Positions 1-13,400 of a stretch of 60,000 nucleotides of DNA are shown in pieces. A program made the translations under genes and the position numbers. The stretch is taken from positions 622,001 to 682,000 of the forward strand of contig NC_088318.1 in the NCBI RefSeq assembly GCF_910592395.1, in the 5' to 3' direction. The notes below the pieces were generated by a model. The model searched no databases. It saw only the letters and a list, made by a program, of their open reading frames with translations, and was not told the DNA's origin. This DNA is from Lineus longissimus (Eukaryota; Nemertea; Pilidiophora; Heteronemertea; Lineidae). Positions within the stretch are counted from its first letter, which is position 1. Every line of letters starts with the position of its first letter.

Positions 1-1749
1 TTGAGCTTAGCCTACTAATTCAGTCATATAACAATTACATGAGTCTGGTGCACTGTTTGACGGATGACAAATCATGCCAGCCAAACACCAAAACCACAAC
101 CTCGCATCGAGATGCGAAAGTAAACATCCACATTTACAGTCTCATCAAACAACCTGTAAAGCTCTTACTTTAGAGCCGTAGCAGGAAGGGAGGAGGAAGG
201 TTAACAGTTACTTAATGAAGGCTTTGTGATAAGAATTTCTAACCACACTCGATGGCAGTAGGAGCCATACTTAATTTAGGAAAATGTGAGCACTTAAAAA
301 TAAAAATCTGAAACTCATTTCCAACTTATCGGTGTTTGGAAGAGTTTTCTATCCTCAACCCACAGTTATCTAATAGGTTCTTTGTCTTCTCAAAGGAATC
401 GTTCAGTGCCTCATAGAGATCAATCAGAAAGAATTTTGCGATTTATTCTTTTTTCTTCTCATCCATTTTGTTTTACACTCATCAATTGGCGAGGGTCGTT
501 GAACCCGCTTTCATATTTTCCGTATTAATACACTTTTGATTACCTTTCTGGTTTATCCGTGATATGATTCGAAGTTGTATTATCTATTGAATTATATAAA
601 GTAGTGTCTTTGCCTTAGCTTTAACGGAGTCTGGGTCGTGTGAGGCTCTAAACGAGCCTTGCGGGCATCCAAGGATCTCAGAAACTGTTTTCAAGCAAAA
701 TTGATTTTTCTGCCAAGTTCATAAATGTGTCTAGTGATAAGCTAATAATGTAAACTAGGGTGGCAGCAACAATAGATTAATATTGGAAATTGATACGAAT
801 TCATGATCAATATCTTTTAATGGTTCAGTAATAGCTCCAAGGTTGTTCAAAAACAAATATCAGAAAGATTATCATCACACAGCTTTCAGAACAATAACCC
901 TTGTTATGAAAAACATCACATCATGCACGAAATCTCAACAAAAACTGAAAATAGTACTTTCTTGTTATCACGATCAATTGTAAACTCTCAGGCATGTCAG
1001 GTGTTTGATTCGAAAGATCAATTGTTTTACTGAGAGACTGATTCGTGTCTTTGACTATGGTATCAAAGGCGGAATCGGTTTGAATCAATCAGTCAGGTAC
1101 AGTAGTAGTACACTTGTTTTGCAAAATAATGATAAATTTGTGGCCGTTTCTCATATGACACAGCGTGAGCAGTCTTAAAAGCTTGCCTAAACACATCTAG
1201 CTAGCAGGAACTCGTAGAAGTTCATTTGATCATGTTGGTGAATAGATAATAAAATAACTAGGTCAGACTTGAACGATCAAACAAAAACTTCTTCGCCTCA
1301 CATCGTTCTACACTATACCTGTGAATCAGACTGTCAAGGCGGCAAGCGGACTGAATTTATTGGCTGGAAATTACAATGGATGTATTAGGACTTTCATAGG
1401 CATAATAGCGTGTATAAGAATATCAAAACTGTAGGCATAAGTGCAGTATATATGTGTGAATGACTGGGAATTTGGAATATCGATATTTCGCTGTATGAAC
1501 TAGGAACGTTTTTTTCTAGCCTTCCAAACCGCTAGTATTAGAGAGCTATAGATAGATGATAGCGTGGACTAGTGGCGTTACCGAATTTGCATAACCAGAG
1601 ATACAACCGATTCACGAAATATCAAATTGTCTTCGGGAAGAAAACTAGCTGTTTCGTGGTTCTCAGCAGGAACACATGCCCGGGATTCAAAGTTTCCATC
1701 GGATTCGACTTTGGTAAAGTGCTAGTAGAAGACACTTCCAAAACTGAAA
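1..1749. other. Non-coding stretch, no feature recognised
   Basis: No open frame of note, no tandem repeat and no convincing exon were seen on either strand. A possible 32-nt minus-strand exon near 1317-1350 has splice-like borders but a poor pyrimidine tract, so it is not called. Confidence 0.5.
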
Positions 1750-2034
1750 ATGGATCTTACGGACCGCGAAATGTATCTTTGTGTCGCTCTGGTTGTGACC
1801 AACGCCTGTTGGATAGTAGCATATGTCTACCGCTGCAAGAAGGATGAACGGAGAGGAGGCCAGGGATCTCCTTTTATGCGCACTATTGCACGGGGTGTAC
1901 CCTTGCCAGGAATGGCACCCATCCCGGGTATGTTTCGGAGAGCAGGAGGCGAAGATACACAAGACGAGGCCCGCCGCCGGAATGTCCCCGGGTCGGGCGG
2001 TGAAGCTGAACAGAGCACTGGGGAAGACCGTTAG
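1750..2034 (+). CDS. Candidate single-pass membrane micropeptide (94 codons)
   Basis: The family is not recognised. The frame opens with ATG in a good context (purine at -3, G at +4) and ends at TAG. Residues 1-7 are polar (MDLTDRE). Residues 8-28 form a hydrophobic stretch (MYLCVALVVTNACWIVAYVY) of membrane-helix length, followed at once by a basic stop-transfer cluster (RCKKDERR). The rest is a hydrophilic tail rich in Pro, Gly, Arg and Glu, with a repeated PGM (VPLPGMAPIPGMF). The last 190 bases are clearly GC-richer than the flanking DNA, as real coding sequence would be, but other frames and the opposite strand are also open here. There is no close AATAAA. It could be a single-exon gene, one exon of a larger gene, or chance; the hydrophobic-basic-acidic order favours a real small membrane protein. 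Confidence 0.4.
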   Translation: MDLTDREMYLCVALVVTNACWIVAYVYRCKKDERRGGQGSPFMRTIARGVPLPGMAPIPGMFRRAGGEDTQDEARRRNVPGSGGEAEQSTGEDR

Positions 2035-5000
2035 AAAACTTCTGCTGACAAGGATACTACTATTCAAAAGAAAGAGTCTTCGTTGCCTGCCAGGGATGAT
2101 GTATTAGAATATAGACTAGGGTGATATTTATCTATGACGTCTTTGTCTTCTGCGACAGTCCTTTGATAGACAATGTTGAAGTTTGTGAAGGCATTACGAG
2201 CAGAAGAGGTTGTAACGTTTAGACCAACAATAGACGGTTCATGGCGTTTAGAAGATACATCATCCAAGGAACCTCATCCCGGCCAGTGTTTATCGCCAGA
2301 CTACCAACTTTTGTAACTTTGATGACAGTTTCATTAGATACTGGAAATTGCTATGACTATGTGAGGTATTAACATCACACAAAATACATTTATCATATGC
2401 TATCAGATTCATGAGCCTTTAGCTAATCTAACATGTCTAAGGGGAAACTTCTGTGACTTCACTATGATCATAATTTACTCGGGACTGAACGCTATTGGTA
2501 CACGTCACCTTCGCATTCACAGACGACTTGGCCAACATAATCAAGTCAGGCCACATACATCTCGTTTTCACCCACCGGCGATAATTACTGCTGATTATAA
2601 GTAACTAATGCGTAAAAGAAACTCTGGTGCTTTGTCTAAGCATGCACTTGCTCGAAGAGTTATCAGGATTATTTCCTTGCTAATTAGTCGCTCATATCCA
2701 AGTTGTTGGCTGACCATTTCTAGTGAAGTCTCCTGTGTGAAATGTACCTGATAATGGGTGCCGAAAGCTGAACTATTGGCATGTTTTAGCCATCAGATAT
2801 ATTATCCTGTAAGGTCGGAATCTCGAAGGCGGCCATCGCGCCAGGGCGGGTAATCATTAGTCGGTGACTTCTCCCCTGACTGCATGTCTTGAGGATGTCA
2901 GACATCTAGTTGTCTTGTAAGATCGATGGATTGACCATTATAATGTATTGATAAGTTTGGCTCATTAGACTTGGTGGGTTGGACCGCTCCAACAGATCAT
3001 CATCGACTTGCATGGAGGCGAAAGTAATTTGTGATTTGGTAGAAGTACACAGTGAGGGTTAAAGATGCCTTTTGATGGCAAGTAAAGAACATGTCGTGAA
3101 ATACGGATGTTATGATTAAAGCAAAAGATTGTTCAAAACAAGTTAAGTGTGCTCACCAAAGCTGAATGTGGCTTATCATGGGGTTATTTCCTTCAGTTAA
3201 GGCCATTCGACTGACGTTAACGTTAACATTAACCGGCGTCAGTTTAGTGACAGACTTATTTTGGAGACTATGCACGATATCACTAACCTTGACTGCTTCA
3301 ATGATATATTTCAATAAGGTATGATGGACAAATTCTTGCCGTCACCATAGCGGCTCTGATATAGAAATGGAAAAATGGAATGCATTTTGTTGGCGATACT
3401 GGACAGGCTCACCATGAAGCTAATGGGTATTGATGGGTTCGAAATTAAATGGCCTGGAATCTTCTCTTTGCTCTTCAGATCACAGCCGGGGTTCTTGGTG
3501 ATCGTTAGACATTATTTCAGGGTCGAAGGGACCTCTTGCTGCGTGGTGTCGTGCGAATTTGATGGATAGTTTCGGTTGCTGAGATGGTGAAATTGATTGA
3601 AATGCCGTGATATCTATATCGAAGAAGAACCAGTGCCTCATCTTAAAACAACTGTTAAGGATTCGGGTTATCAGCCCTCTAGCAAGTCAATTTCTGGACC
3701 CACTGACAACTGTACATTTCTTTTGCTTTAGGTCACAAATTTATTAGATGGCAGGAAATGGCTATGAATTGGTAATATCAGTCTGGGTCTTTCTTATGCA
3801 AGTTGTCAGCCATAGAATGGGTAATATCGGTCTGGGTACTCATAGGTATTCTATATGCAAGTTGTTGGGCAATATTGCTTCTATGGTAAGCTATAAGGCG
3901 CTCCTTTTTTCATGGTGCCCGTACCGGATAACGCTTCTGTCACCACCCTGAATGTAAGTCGTAGCCATGGCTGTAGGTATAGAGCCATATGTAAAGGATA
4001 TTTGTGAATGTAACTACAAATGTACCTTTGTTGTTGCACCAACTATTCTAATGGCCGTCCAGCAACATCGGTAGGAATAGCTGTCTGATTATATTCACTT
4101 GGGTTGAAAGACTTGTGCAGCCTTGGCATCGCTTACCGCACGTATTTGGCCGATTCTGGAATGACGCGGGGCACTGAACTTTCTCATGGGCTGTATTGCT
4201 AACGATTGCCAGCATCGTGGCCGATGCTACAATCAGTCCAACAGGTCTTTAGGAAAAGTAGATCTTTAGGGGCATAATGTATTCTTTGCAATTAAACCAC
4301 TGTCATATAGGTAACCTTTGCGCACTTTTCGTTTTTCTTTAGGTATGACATCGGTAACAAATGCAGGTTGAACATTCTTTTTGCGTGTGCTTCGAAGTTC
4401 CATCTCATCACTCGTTTTCTTAGAAACTTTTGTGTGGTTCAGAGCCATCATATTTTTCCATCCGCCCGCATATATACACCTCTCCTTTATTCTCGCATAT
4501 TTTGTCGTCTGCCGGAAGACTAATTACTTATCAAGACAGTAAGGTGGTTGACGCACCCGTACCCATCAAAGCAAGCACCATATTGTTATAGTGAAACCCT
4601 ACTTCATTCACAGTTTTGTTGTTATTAATGAGTAGGATCAGGCAATGGAAGCCAAGCCCACGAATGTTTTTGCTTTAAAAAGTATTGACCAAGAAATCTT
4701 GCCCTCCAGTCATATTGTTTAGGATTCACAGTTCTTTTGTACCAGATGGTATTTTGAGCTGCCGCCCACATTCTGATAAACAACTAGTTTTTTCTGCGAA
4801 TAAGTTGCTTGCAAAAGTTATGATGTAGTTTTCATTCAGAAGATGAGACATTAGCTTGAGGTGCTTTTTTTCGTTTCTTTTATAGATGTCGAGGTGTTTG
4901 TAACTTGCTTTGGTGAATAGCAAAGTAATGTTTGATGTTTAAAAAGAAGCTCACAGTTTTTGTTTCCGTTACCTAACACAGACTCAAAAACACAACAAAA

Positions 5001-6040
5001 TGCGCAGTGCAAGACGCTGATGACTGTGTCTGTGTGCGTCAGTAAGTTACGACAGCATATATGGTGTCAAGGAGACAAGTCTCTTCCACTGAAGTGACTT
5101 TTGTTGATGCATAGCTTTGATTGGCTAATTGACTTCCTCAGGAATTGTGTTGTTGTGCTGTCCGGTAATCAGTCTAATGGTACAGCATATGCAAGATAGC
5201 TCTTGAATAACGTGATTTGAATTTCATTGTATGATTATCAATGATCAAGCCACCTTACCAAACAATCAACTTGCTAGAAGAGAGCATAGCTATCATCTCG
5301 GACCTTCAAACAAATCAAAATGTCATTCTGATTATTTTCATTTATATTCTCAATCGATTACTTTCTCCGACTGCTCTGTATTACAAGAGACATCGGATAC
5401 TTTGATGATATCTGAGGTACTTTCAAACTGGTTGAGTAGGCCCTAAATTACAAACTGATCGACTCTTGTAGGAGTGGGCTGTTTGTTCTCAATCAAAAGA
5501 ATGAAAACGAACTGTTTGAGTTCATGTTACCAAGTTCCTTCTAAGTACCTGGGCCCGCCAACTAGGCTCCCACTCACTTTCTTTTCGTCAGTTTCTGAAA
5601 GTCAAATTTGGCAGGTTCTGCAACCTTACAAATGCTACAAACGACAAAGTGTAAAGTGTGTTATTTGTTGGACGAGTTTGTTGAAAGTGTCCCCGATTTG
5701 TCCCGTAGCTTAGTATAAAAGATTATCTTCGAGTGTCGCGTAATGATTAAGCAAATAACCTGATGACACCGCGAATATTCGTACTTCATCGTTCGTCAGG
5801 ATTGCAAAGCCTGTCTGAAGAAATAAGCGAATGTACGGCATTCGTTATGAGGTGGTTTAAAAGCTAAAAACGCGTCACGTGAAATGCGTTGCCTGGTGTC
5901 ATGATGTAGTTGCAGCCTAAACACTGAGACTCATGACTTCATTACATATCCAACCTCAGCACAGAGAATCAAAATTGCAAATTTTTCAACTGACAAATAT
6001 GGCAATTCTGCTTGGTATATGTGACGTAATCAGTAGGAAT
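2035..6040. other. Mostly non-coding; possible 3' exons of the minus-strand gene
   Basis: No firm gene is seen. Two minus-strand open stretches (2267-2064 and 4451-4266) read as polar protein but lack clear splice sites. Three short minus-strand segments (5916-5864, 4793-4726 and 3578-3517) have an acceptor, the correct phase and a stop, so any one could end the secreted-protein gene that starts at 25156. Only the 4793-4726 candidate is followed by an AATAAA, at 4491-4486. A near-duplication of about 50 bp lies at 3770-3870. Confidence 0.35.
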
Positions 6041-6133
6041 CACCTACGTCCCAGAGTACATCACCTAGCGTCCCAGAGTCACCTAGCGTCCCAGAATCAC
6101 CTAGCGTCCCAGAATCACCTAGCGTCCCATAGT
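6041..6133. repeat. 18-bp tandem repeat, about four copies plus a degenerate one
   Basis: The unit CACCTAGCGTCCCAGAAT is repeated head to tail from 6062 to 6133 with single-base differences. A degenerate copy lies at 6041-6058, and the last copy ends in CCATAGTACAT. Being 18 bp it stays in frame and gives repeated HLASQN in one open frame, but nothing else suggests that it is translated. Confidence 0.85.
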
Positions 6134-9100
6134 ACATCGTGGGTGACAAATGACTACATGAATAGTGTATTGGTGTATGAAAGTCTGTGATTAATCGAGT
6201 GGGACAATATCAGGGCGAATTGGGTAAAGTGACAACTTTTCATCACTCGCCCCGAGCACAATCACTAACCCATACCCACTTGTATAACTCGTCCTTAAAT
6301 AAATTAACTGTCTGGGAGTATATTGTGGCATAAACCACACAAACCTTTAATACAACAAGAAGTGGGCGTATGATTACAGTTTCGACTTCTCATTACTCGC
6401 CCTCTTGACTGAGCCACGATCGATCGCAACCTGCAACCATTTGCCCACTTACTGTCCTTGTAAGAGAGGTGAAAGCAAATCTCTTTAATCTGGCAGTGTT
6501 TCGGCACACCCAATTTGCCCCGCTAAAGGCTATGGACAAGTTGGTTATTATGTTGAATCTATATGGAGTCACCCCATATTCCGTGATTGTTCTGGCTGGA
6601 GGCAATCGCAGAATGATATCGAATATTAGATAAACAGTCAACAACCCTGTTTGGTGAATTAACTTCTTTTACACCAGTTGCCATTACCTTAAATCCGCAA
6701 ACCGAGCTTACTTTAGCACCATATGATGCTTGTGTGAAGAAGAATGTGGTGAAAGTTTTGAACAGGGCAAAGATTGCTAGCAGTGGTCATCACGAGCACA
6801 TTACACAACACTAGTCTGTGAGTCACTTTTTCATCACAATATCGAACAGATAGCATCTCTTGGGAAATTCTTGCGTGAATATAATGGTGAACCACATCTA
6901 GTGTGAACATGACTTTGATGTTACATGGTGAGTAAGCAGTGGTTATCTCTAAACGAAAGAAACCAGTCATAGCTAAATACCATTTCGTCGACTGGGACGA
7001 CAGCAAGAGCGTAAATTATTTGAAGTTGTCAACTGACAACACCAAAATCAGTCTCAGATACTTAGTTCCTGTATTACTGTGTGGAATTTTTTTGGCGGAA
7101 CATACAGTGGAAATAAAATGGTAGAAGTTATTACCGTACACTATCAAAATGGTCACACATCGCAGTAATGGCAAAAGTGAAACATGTGAGTGCAAATTGG
7201 AGTAACCCATCACCTCACAATATCACAAATAATCACAGAGTATTTACATTTAGTGTTAGTTCGTGAAGTTTTCTTGACGATATTTAGTCGTCTATTTAAT
7301 GCCTACCTTCCCTCTTGGCAGTTGCTTTCGCTGCCTGACCTTCGACTTCATCAATATGCTGGATGCCTAGAATGAAAATGAGTTGGTGCATATCTGTCCT
7401 TTACCCACATGCTTTGTACAACCTCAAGGAAACTATTGGACTATGGAGCTATTGTGCATCTGTAGTACATTTTAGTTAACATGTTAGGCGCATACTCCAG
7501 TTCTCTAATGTTGCGTTGTCGTTTAACTTAACTTGAAAGTTTGAATAAGGTTCGCCTCGATCCGTGTGTAGGAAGCAAAAATGCGCGCTCGATCATCTCT
7601 GCTCTGAGTGTAGCTGTTGGGCTAATCCATGTTGGACTTTTTAGATAATTGTACAGTCTCCGTTCTTAATGGATTCAAAGCAGTAGAAACCAACTGCTTC
7701 ACAAATTGACACATTATACAGCTTCTTGTGAAAACGTAAGTGCATTCTCTGAAGAAACGGATTTTCAATATCCGCCAAGTGCATGACTCTTATGGGTTTT
7801 TTATAAACTTTTAAGGGCGCACGGAAAATAAAGGACCAGCGCTTTTGCTCATGATATTTGATTTAAAACGGAATTTTAACTACACTACATCGAATAGCGT
7901 GGTTTTATTAAGCTTGTGGGATTTGAATATGTTAAAAGTAAAAACTAACCGCAAACAGCGATCCATTAACTTTAGTGTCTTCTATTTTTTAACTTGCCAC
8001 GTAAGAAACGCATGTTTCTTTTCTTGGCGATGTTACTTCCAATCTCACAACATTAAATTCTTTATTATCACCGCCTTGCAACTTCGACAAACGTGATTTA
8101 TCAGAAAATCTATGACGACGCGTGGTTTCATCAAACTTAACTACCTCCTTTGACGAAAAATTTAAACAATAACGGGATAAAAGGATGCCGGCAACTGAGG
8201 ATTAACATGAAGAACTGAGGCGAAGCCATCTTTACAAAGCATGACTGTTTCGTCTGGAAGTTTTCACTGTTTTAATGAAAACCTGGAATATCACGTAGGC
8301 TTTCGGTGTTAGACAGGGATAGAATCGCGTCTGCAGCTTTCCGACGTGGCTCAACGCAAAATGGAAGGGGCATCTCGCATCCATCAGTTTTAATGGTAAT
8401 GATGCATCTGACTTTACATTAGAATTACTCTGGCTTTTGCCGATCTTAAATCTAAACAAGGCTTTGTTGAGTCTGCTTCTTTGCCTTTGTTATCCCTTCA
8501 TCTTTTGAGTAGTTAACATCCGCGTGAGAGGGAAATTTGCGAACATGCCACAGCTACTTTTGCAGCCAGTGAGCAAATACCGCACTGTCGTTGACAACTA
8601 ACTGAGTTGCTGCTAAGTCTTATCATCATTAGGACGAATAGCTCTTCATACATCGATCAGTGTGCAAATCAATCAAGGCACAACGATATGTCATTGTCTT
8701 ATGCCCGATATTGCCTTACTGCAAGGATATTCTTGTCAACTGATGGCATGATTAGATAGATATGACACAACAAGACAGATAATGAAGAAAGATGACATGT
8801 GTAAGCCCAGGAGATCAAAATTTCATCAAAGGATTAGCTTGGAGCATGATTTTGTTAAGTCAAGGATTATATCTGTTGGAATGGGGTAGAAAAAATCATC
8901 TTTCTGGTAGTTTGTTTTGTCGTTTCATCATATTTTTTTGTATCACATGACATGTTCATGGATTAGCACATGAGCTACTACCACTCCTAGCTACTAACTC
9001 TTAGCAACGAAGCGTGGTGGACAATCAAATGATATACTGGTTTCGGGACACAACGCCAGGATTTTCTTCTTGCTCAGGTGTGAAGGGTTGTATTTCTCTT

Positions 9101-10408
9101 ATAAAAGATTTGTGTGAGAAAAGATTCGCACGATTCTATTATTGCCCATGACTGGAATATTTATTTGAGTGGTTACCGCGGACAGATTAGAGGGGAAATA
9201 ATGAACAGCCGATGTTAGTACCTTATTGAAATCCCCGCTAAGATAATGTTGACTAGAATAGCTACCAAGACAAATCATTTCAAACTGCGACTGGTGTCAT
9301 TTGCATTTTGGAGTATAAAACTGGTGCGAATGTACTTGAGATGTGTTACATGGTTTCAAATAGCCCTTGGAATAATTGAAGTGCCCCTTCCACCGCCACT
9401 TTACAACTTCGCAACTTCTAAATACCATACATCATCTTAAATCATTTAGCAGGCTGGGACTGCTGGCATTGGCAAATGCAAAGAAAGCGTTTTAAAGGAA
9501 GCAGGAGATGAGAATGTGTATGGAACACACGGGCAGACAAGCAATACATCATATCGAAATAAAAAAGCAGTTTAAAGTATAATATGCATGCAAGGTTACA
9601 CTCTTATTATCAAAGTTAAATTCTCCAACATCGAAGTTGTTTTAAGCATCCGTCTTAAAGCAATGCGTTTCGTATCACACACAAAAAACATCTTTAATTA
9701 ACTTTCGAAATGTAATTTTCTCTGGCCAGATTACATCCAGATATCATGATATTACCTGATCTATCAAATTAGAAGACATACTATCTCATACCCTTTTATT
9801 GAAAGGAAGCGTGGTAGCTCTTGGCAATGGTGTCACTTCCGTAGATACTGATACATCCAGCAGACACTACTGGCATTATTTCACGACTGTGCTTTCTCTC
9901 AATAACATCTCTTTCATCAAGAAATCTTTAATTCAGGGATTTCTTTTTTTTGCAGAAGTCGTCAATGGATATTTCTCTCTTGTGATTTATATGAAAGTGG
10001 GAACTTTTGGAATCCAATAACTTATCGATATTTTTGCAAATAAACGAGCGTCCTCCGAAATTACACTGAGTCAAATAGAAAAAAGTAAATGAAACGTTGC
10101 AGCAAGTGCCTTGCGGGTTCTGTCTTACACATAGCTTTATGCTGGTTGTTTATTGCATTAATATGTTATTGCATGAATTCAGCTGTGATTCTTCGGGGTG
10201 TGTTTCCACAAAAAGTTAATTGTTCAGATCGTGAATCATGACTCGCGTGCAATATTGGACTTTGATGAAAACCCGATCTCAGATAAGTTTATCTGCTTTC
10301 TCACTGTCCTTCATGTCTTTAGGGGGATGTCCTTCATTTTTTTAGGGGGATCAAACTGACGGAAGCGCAAGCATGTGGACAGAACAATATAACACTCTTT
10401 ATACATAC
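6134..10408. other. Non-coding, probable intron or 3' part of the minus-strand gene
   Basis: Nothing firm is seen. A further possible last exon for the minus-strand secreted-protein gene lies at 7748-7714 (acceptor TTTCTTCAG, correct phase, early stop), with no polyadenylation signal near. A plus-strand acceptor-like site at 9943-9956 (T-rich tract then GCAG) has no partner donor. Confidence 0.35.
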
Positions 10409-10486
10409 CTTCTTGGAGTTCCTGAAGCTTGCCAGCGAAGGCGAGCACAATCTTCACAAGTTCCTTCTGGTCGTGATCCTCGGCAG
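10409..10486 (-). CDS. Exon 4 of the secreted-protein gene
   Basis: The exon is 78 nt, phase 1 in and phase 1 out. The acceptor reads CCCTAG and the donor GAAG|GTATGT. It encodes residues 50-75, with AEDHDQKELVKIVLAFAGK as its core, a likely amphipathic helix. It is GC-richer than the flanking introns. A plus-strand open frame across it is a shadow. Confidence 0.72.
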
Positions 10487-13400
10487 CTAGGGAACAGAAC
10501 AAAATGGGAACTAAATAAACATCGAACAACACAGAAAGCTGGGTTCGGTTGTCGAAGCAGCGTCGAACTGAGTTTGATGGTAAAGTTTGCAAATTGCTCC
10601 TTTCAGTCACTAGTGTACATATTAGTATGTGGAAGGTTTAACTGAAGCTGTTGTGAAGTCCTTCAAATACTGCAACAAGTATTTAACAATGATCACATTT
10701 TCTTATCGCTAAGACAAACTAGTTCGCACATTTTTTTTATAATTCAACGCTGTATCGGCAACTGAATCCCAGGAAAACAGGATTCTATTGAGTCACATTC
10801 TAAGGAGGGGTATATTGCAAAGGGTTCTAACAGTTCGTTCCACAATGCTAGAGATACAATTAAGTAGGAAGAGGTACGATGAAAAAAAAAATCAAATTTG
10901 ACTTTATGTAATATTCATAGTTCTTGGGGTCAAAAACTGATTTGAAGCAATGTGACAACGTCGTTCATAAACAACTTTCCCTCTCATTGGATCCTTGTAA
11001 TAATGATTGTGTAGTATCTACCAGAGTAACAGCAGTGTGCTGATATCTTGCCTTGATATCGCCCTGTAAACCTTTAATTTAGTGGATAAGTCGTCGTTAA
11101 CGACATGCACAGCTTCACTCAGAATCCGAATGAAAAACCCACTGATTGGCAATAGATTTTGAATCACAAAAGCTTAAGTGGAGAAAGTCACAACTTTCAA
11201 AGTCGGATTAGAAGATGTGGTACAATGTACATGTATTGCGAAGCAGAATATCAGTTCGGAAGCTTCAGTTGACAACAAAACATTTAGAAGTCTCCTATAC
11301 GAAATTTAGTTCGTTAGTCTCTTATACCTGTACACGCCAATCTCTAGAGGGGTTCTTGTCAGATTCGTTTGTTGATCTAAAATACGAATCTTACATGACA
11401 CTTATCTGAAGATTGTTCATGTACAAAACTGTATAAGATCTAGACTCAGAATCATATCGGGATTTTCGCCCAGGCTTATTGAAGATTGATGTATGATTCC
11501 GATGTGGAGGAGGATGAAATTAATGAAGTTTGCTTGAGTACATAGTTGATACCTCTAATCTACTTGAAGAAACTCAAACCACCGTGTGCTTTTGTGATAG
11601 AGAAAGCTTGGTACAGTTCCAACATTTGTTGGTGATCAAGGCTACCTTTCTTTTGATACCTTTCTCAATATACTTGACAAGTCGTTCCCGCGCCTGTCTC
11701 ATGGATCAAATCACTTAATAGAAGCAGCGAGTCATAACCGCATTAATTCTATTGCCGAATAGTCAGTCTGTCATGGCCTATGTTGTGCGTTGGTCGGGAT
11801 TAATCATTCCATCGATATCCTGGACGATCAGGAGAGGAAATGTGCCTGACGGTGATGAGCGTTCTCTCTTTATAAGAACTGCGTGCGCTGTCATCGGTAC
11901 TGATGGAGGACAGAACGGGATAACTGATTGAATCGTGTCACGGGATCGACGCATTCAGGCATATGGTGAAAGAGCACTAATTTTAAGTCGGTAGACTTCA
12001 GACTCGATTGGTTAGTGAGAGGCAACGAGGCACGTTGATTCATTGCCTATCATCGACCATTCCGCATCGTTTGGCACTACTGATCAAAATGAAAAAAAAA
12101 ATAAATAAAAAAACTCAACCCCCTCCCTGCCAAACTTTCAGCCAAAGCGCCTCATCGTTGAGCCCACATTTTGTAGGTGCATCCTCCGGTCAGGAGTACG
12201 GGGGCACGGCACTTGGGTGTTATAATCCTTGATAACCAGTATGTCTTGTGTAATTCAATATCTTTCTCCAATTTCAATTCCTCTTGTGTGTCGTATGGAC
12301 CTTACTGGAACTAATACTGAGACTTGCTCGTTAGCCAGATCGCAATAAACATGATATTAGAATACGTTGGTATATCGGAGAATAATTGTCCCCATTATGT
12401 CTGCCTTGTCCTGCCACGATTGGCGTGAAATTGACACAGGTCCCCCAGATTGACGAGACAACTCTAGATATCATCCAGACGACTTAAATCAGGAGTCGAT
12501 TAGGGTGTAGCTGTACGTAGTCACATCGGGCCCAGGTGGCCGAATCGATGTAGAAAACCCAAGACGTATTTCCAGTTGTTGAGTTGAGTGACTTATGTGA
12601 ATAGCAGTTGATGGTCTTAACAAGTCATCCTGGTTTCATTGACTGTTCTATTGTACTCCCTTATGGGGATGGCTAGTTGGATTTGTTGAAAATCCATTTT
12701 TGATGGATATTGCGATTTTATCTGTTAGCGGTAATACGTTGGTAATCGTGACAATTTCCGGATAAGGTTGTGACTGATTCAAGTTCAAAATTCTGAAAAA
12801 TTTTCAAAGCCAAATTCTCTTTGGAGCTGATGATGTTTCTTTATTTTGAGCAGAAAAAAAACAAGTGAAAAAAATATTTGGACTTGGAAATTTTTTCATC
12901 CTTCAGAGTTGAATTTTTTCACAAGTTCAAAATTCTGAAAAATTTTCAAAGCCAAATTCCTTTTGGAGGTGATAATGTTTCTTCATTTTGAGAAGAAAAA
13001 AATAAGTGAAATTTTTTTTGGGATTTGGAAATTCTTTCATCCTTCAGAGTTGAATTTTTTCATAAGTTCAAAATTCTGAAAATTTTCAAAGCCAAAAAAG
13101 TTTTGGGGCTGATGATGTTTCTTCATTTAGAGCAGAAAAAAACAAGGGAAAAAAATATTTGGACTTGACATTTTTTTTCATCTGCAGCATAACAAATTTG
13201 CCGCAATCAATTTCTTAGCAGAAATACCAGAATCAAAAAAATTGATCAGCCCAGAGTTGGCTGATACACAAAATCTAAGAAAAGCTACTGACATTTTTGT
13301 TCAAGTCGTTTCGCTTCGCAGCCCTAAAAGCCTGTACATGGACGTGGGGATGAACTGTATATATACATAAACGCATTGAGTCCCTATGACGTCATAGTGT

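Noticed and set aside
2064-2267. 67-codon minus-strand frame, polar and protein-like (AFTNFNIVYQRTVAEDKDV)
   Set aside because: No acceptor precedes it and no AATAAA follows; its length is within chance.
4266-4451. Basic, hydrophilic minus-strand frame starting MMALNHTKVSKK
   Set aside because: It reads like protein, but the only donor (AAAG|GTTACC) is poor, no acceptor or leader is evident, and the TATA-like run at 4476-4470 is too close to the ATG to serve it.
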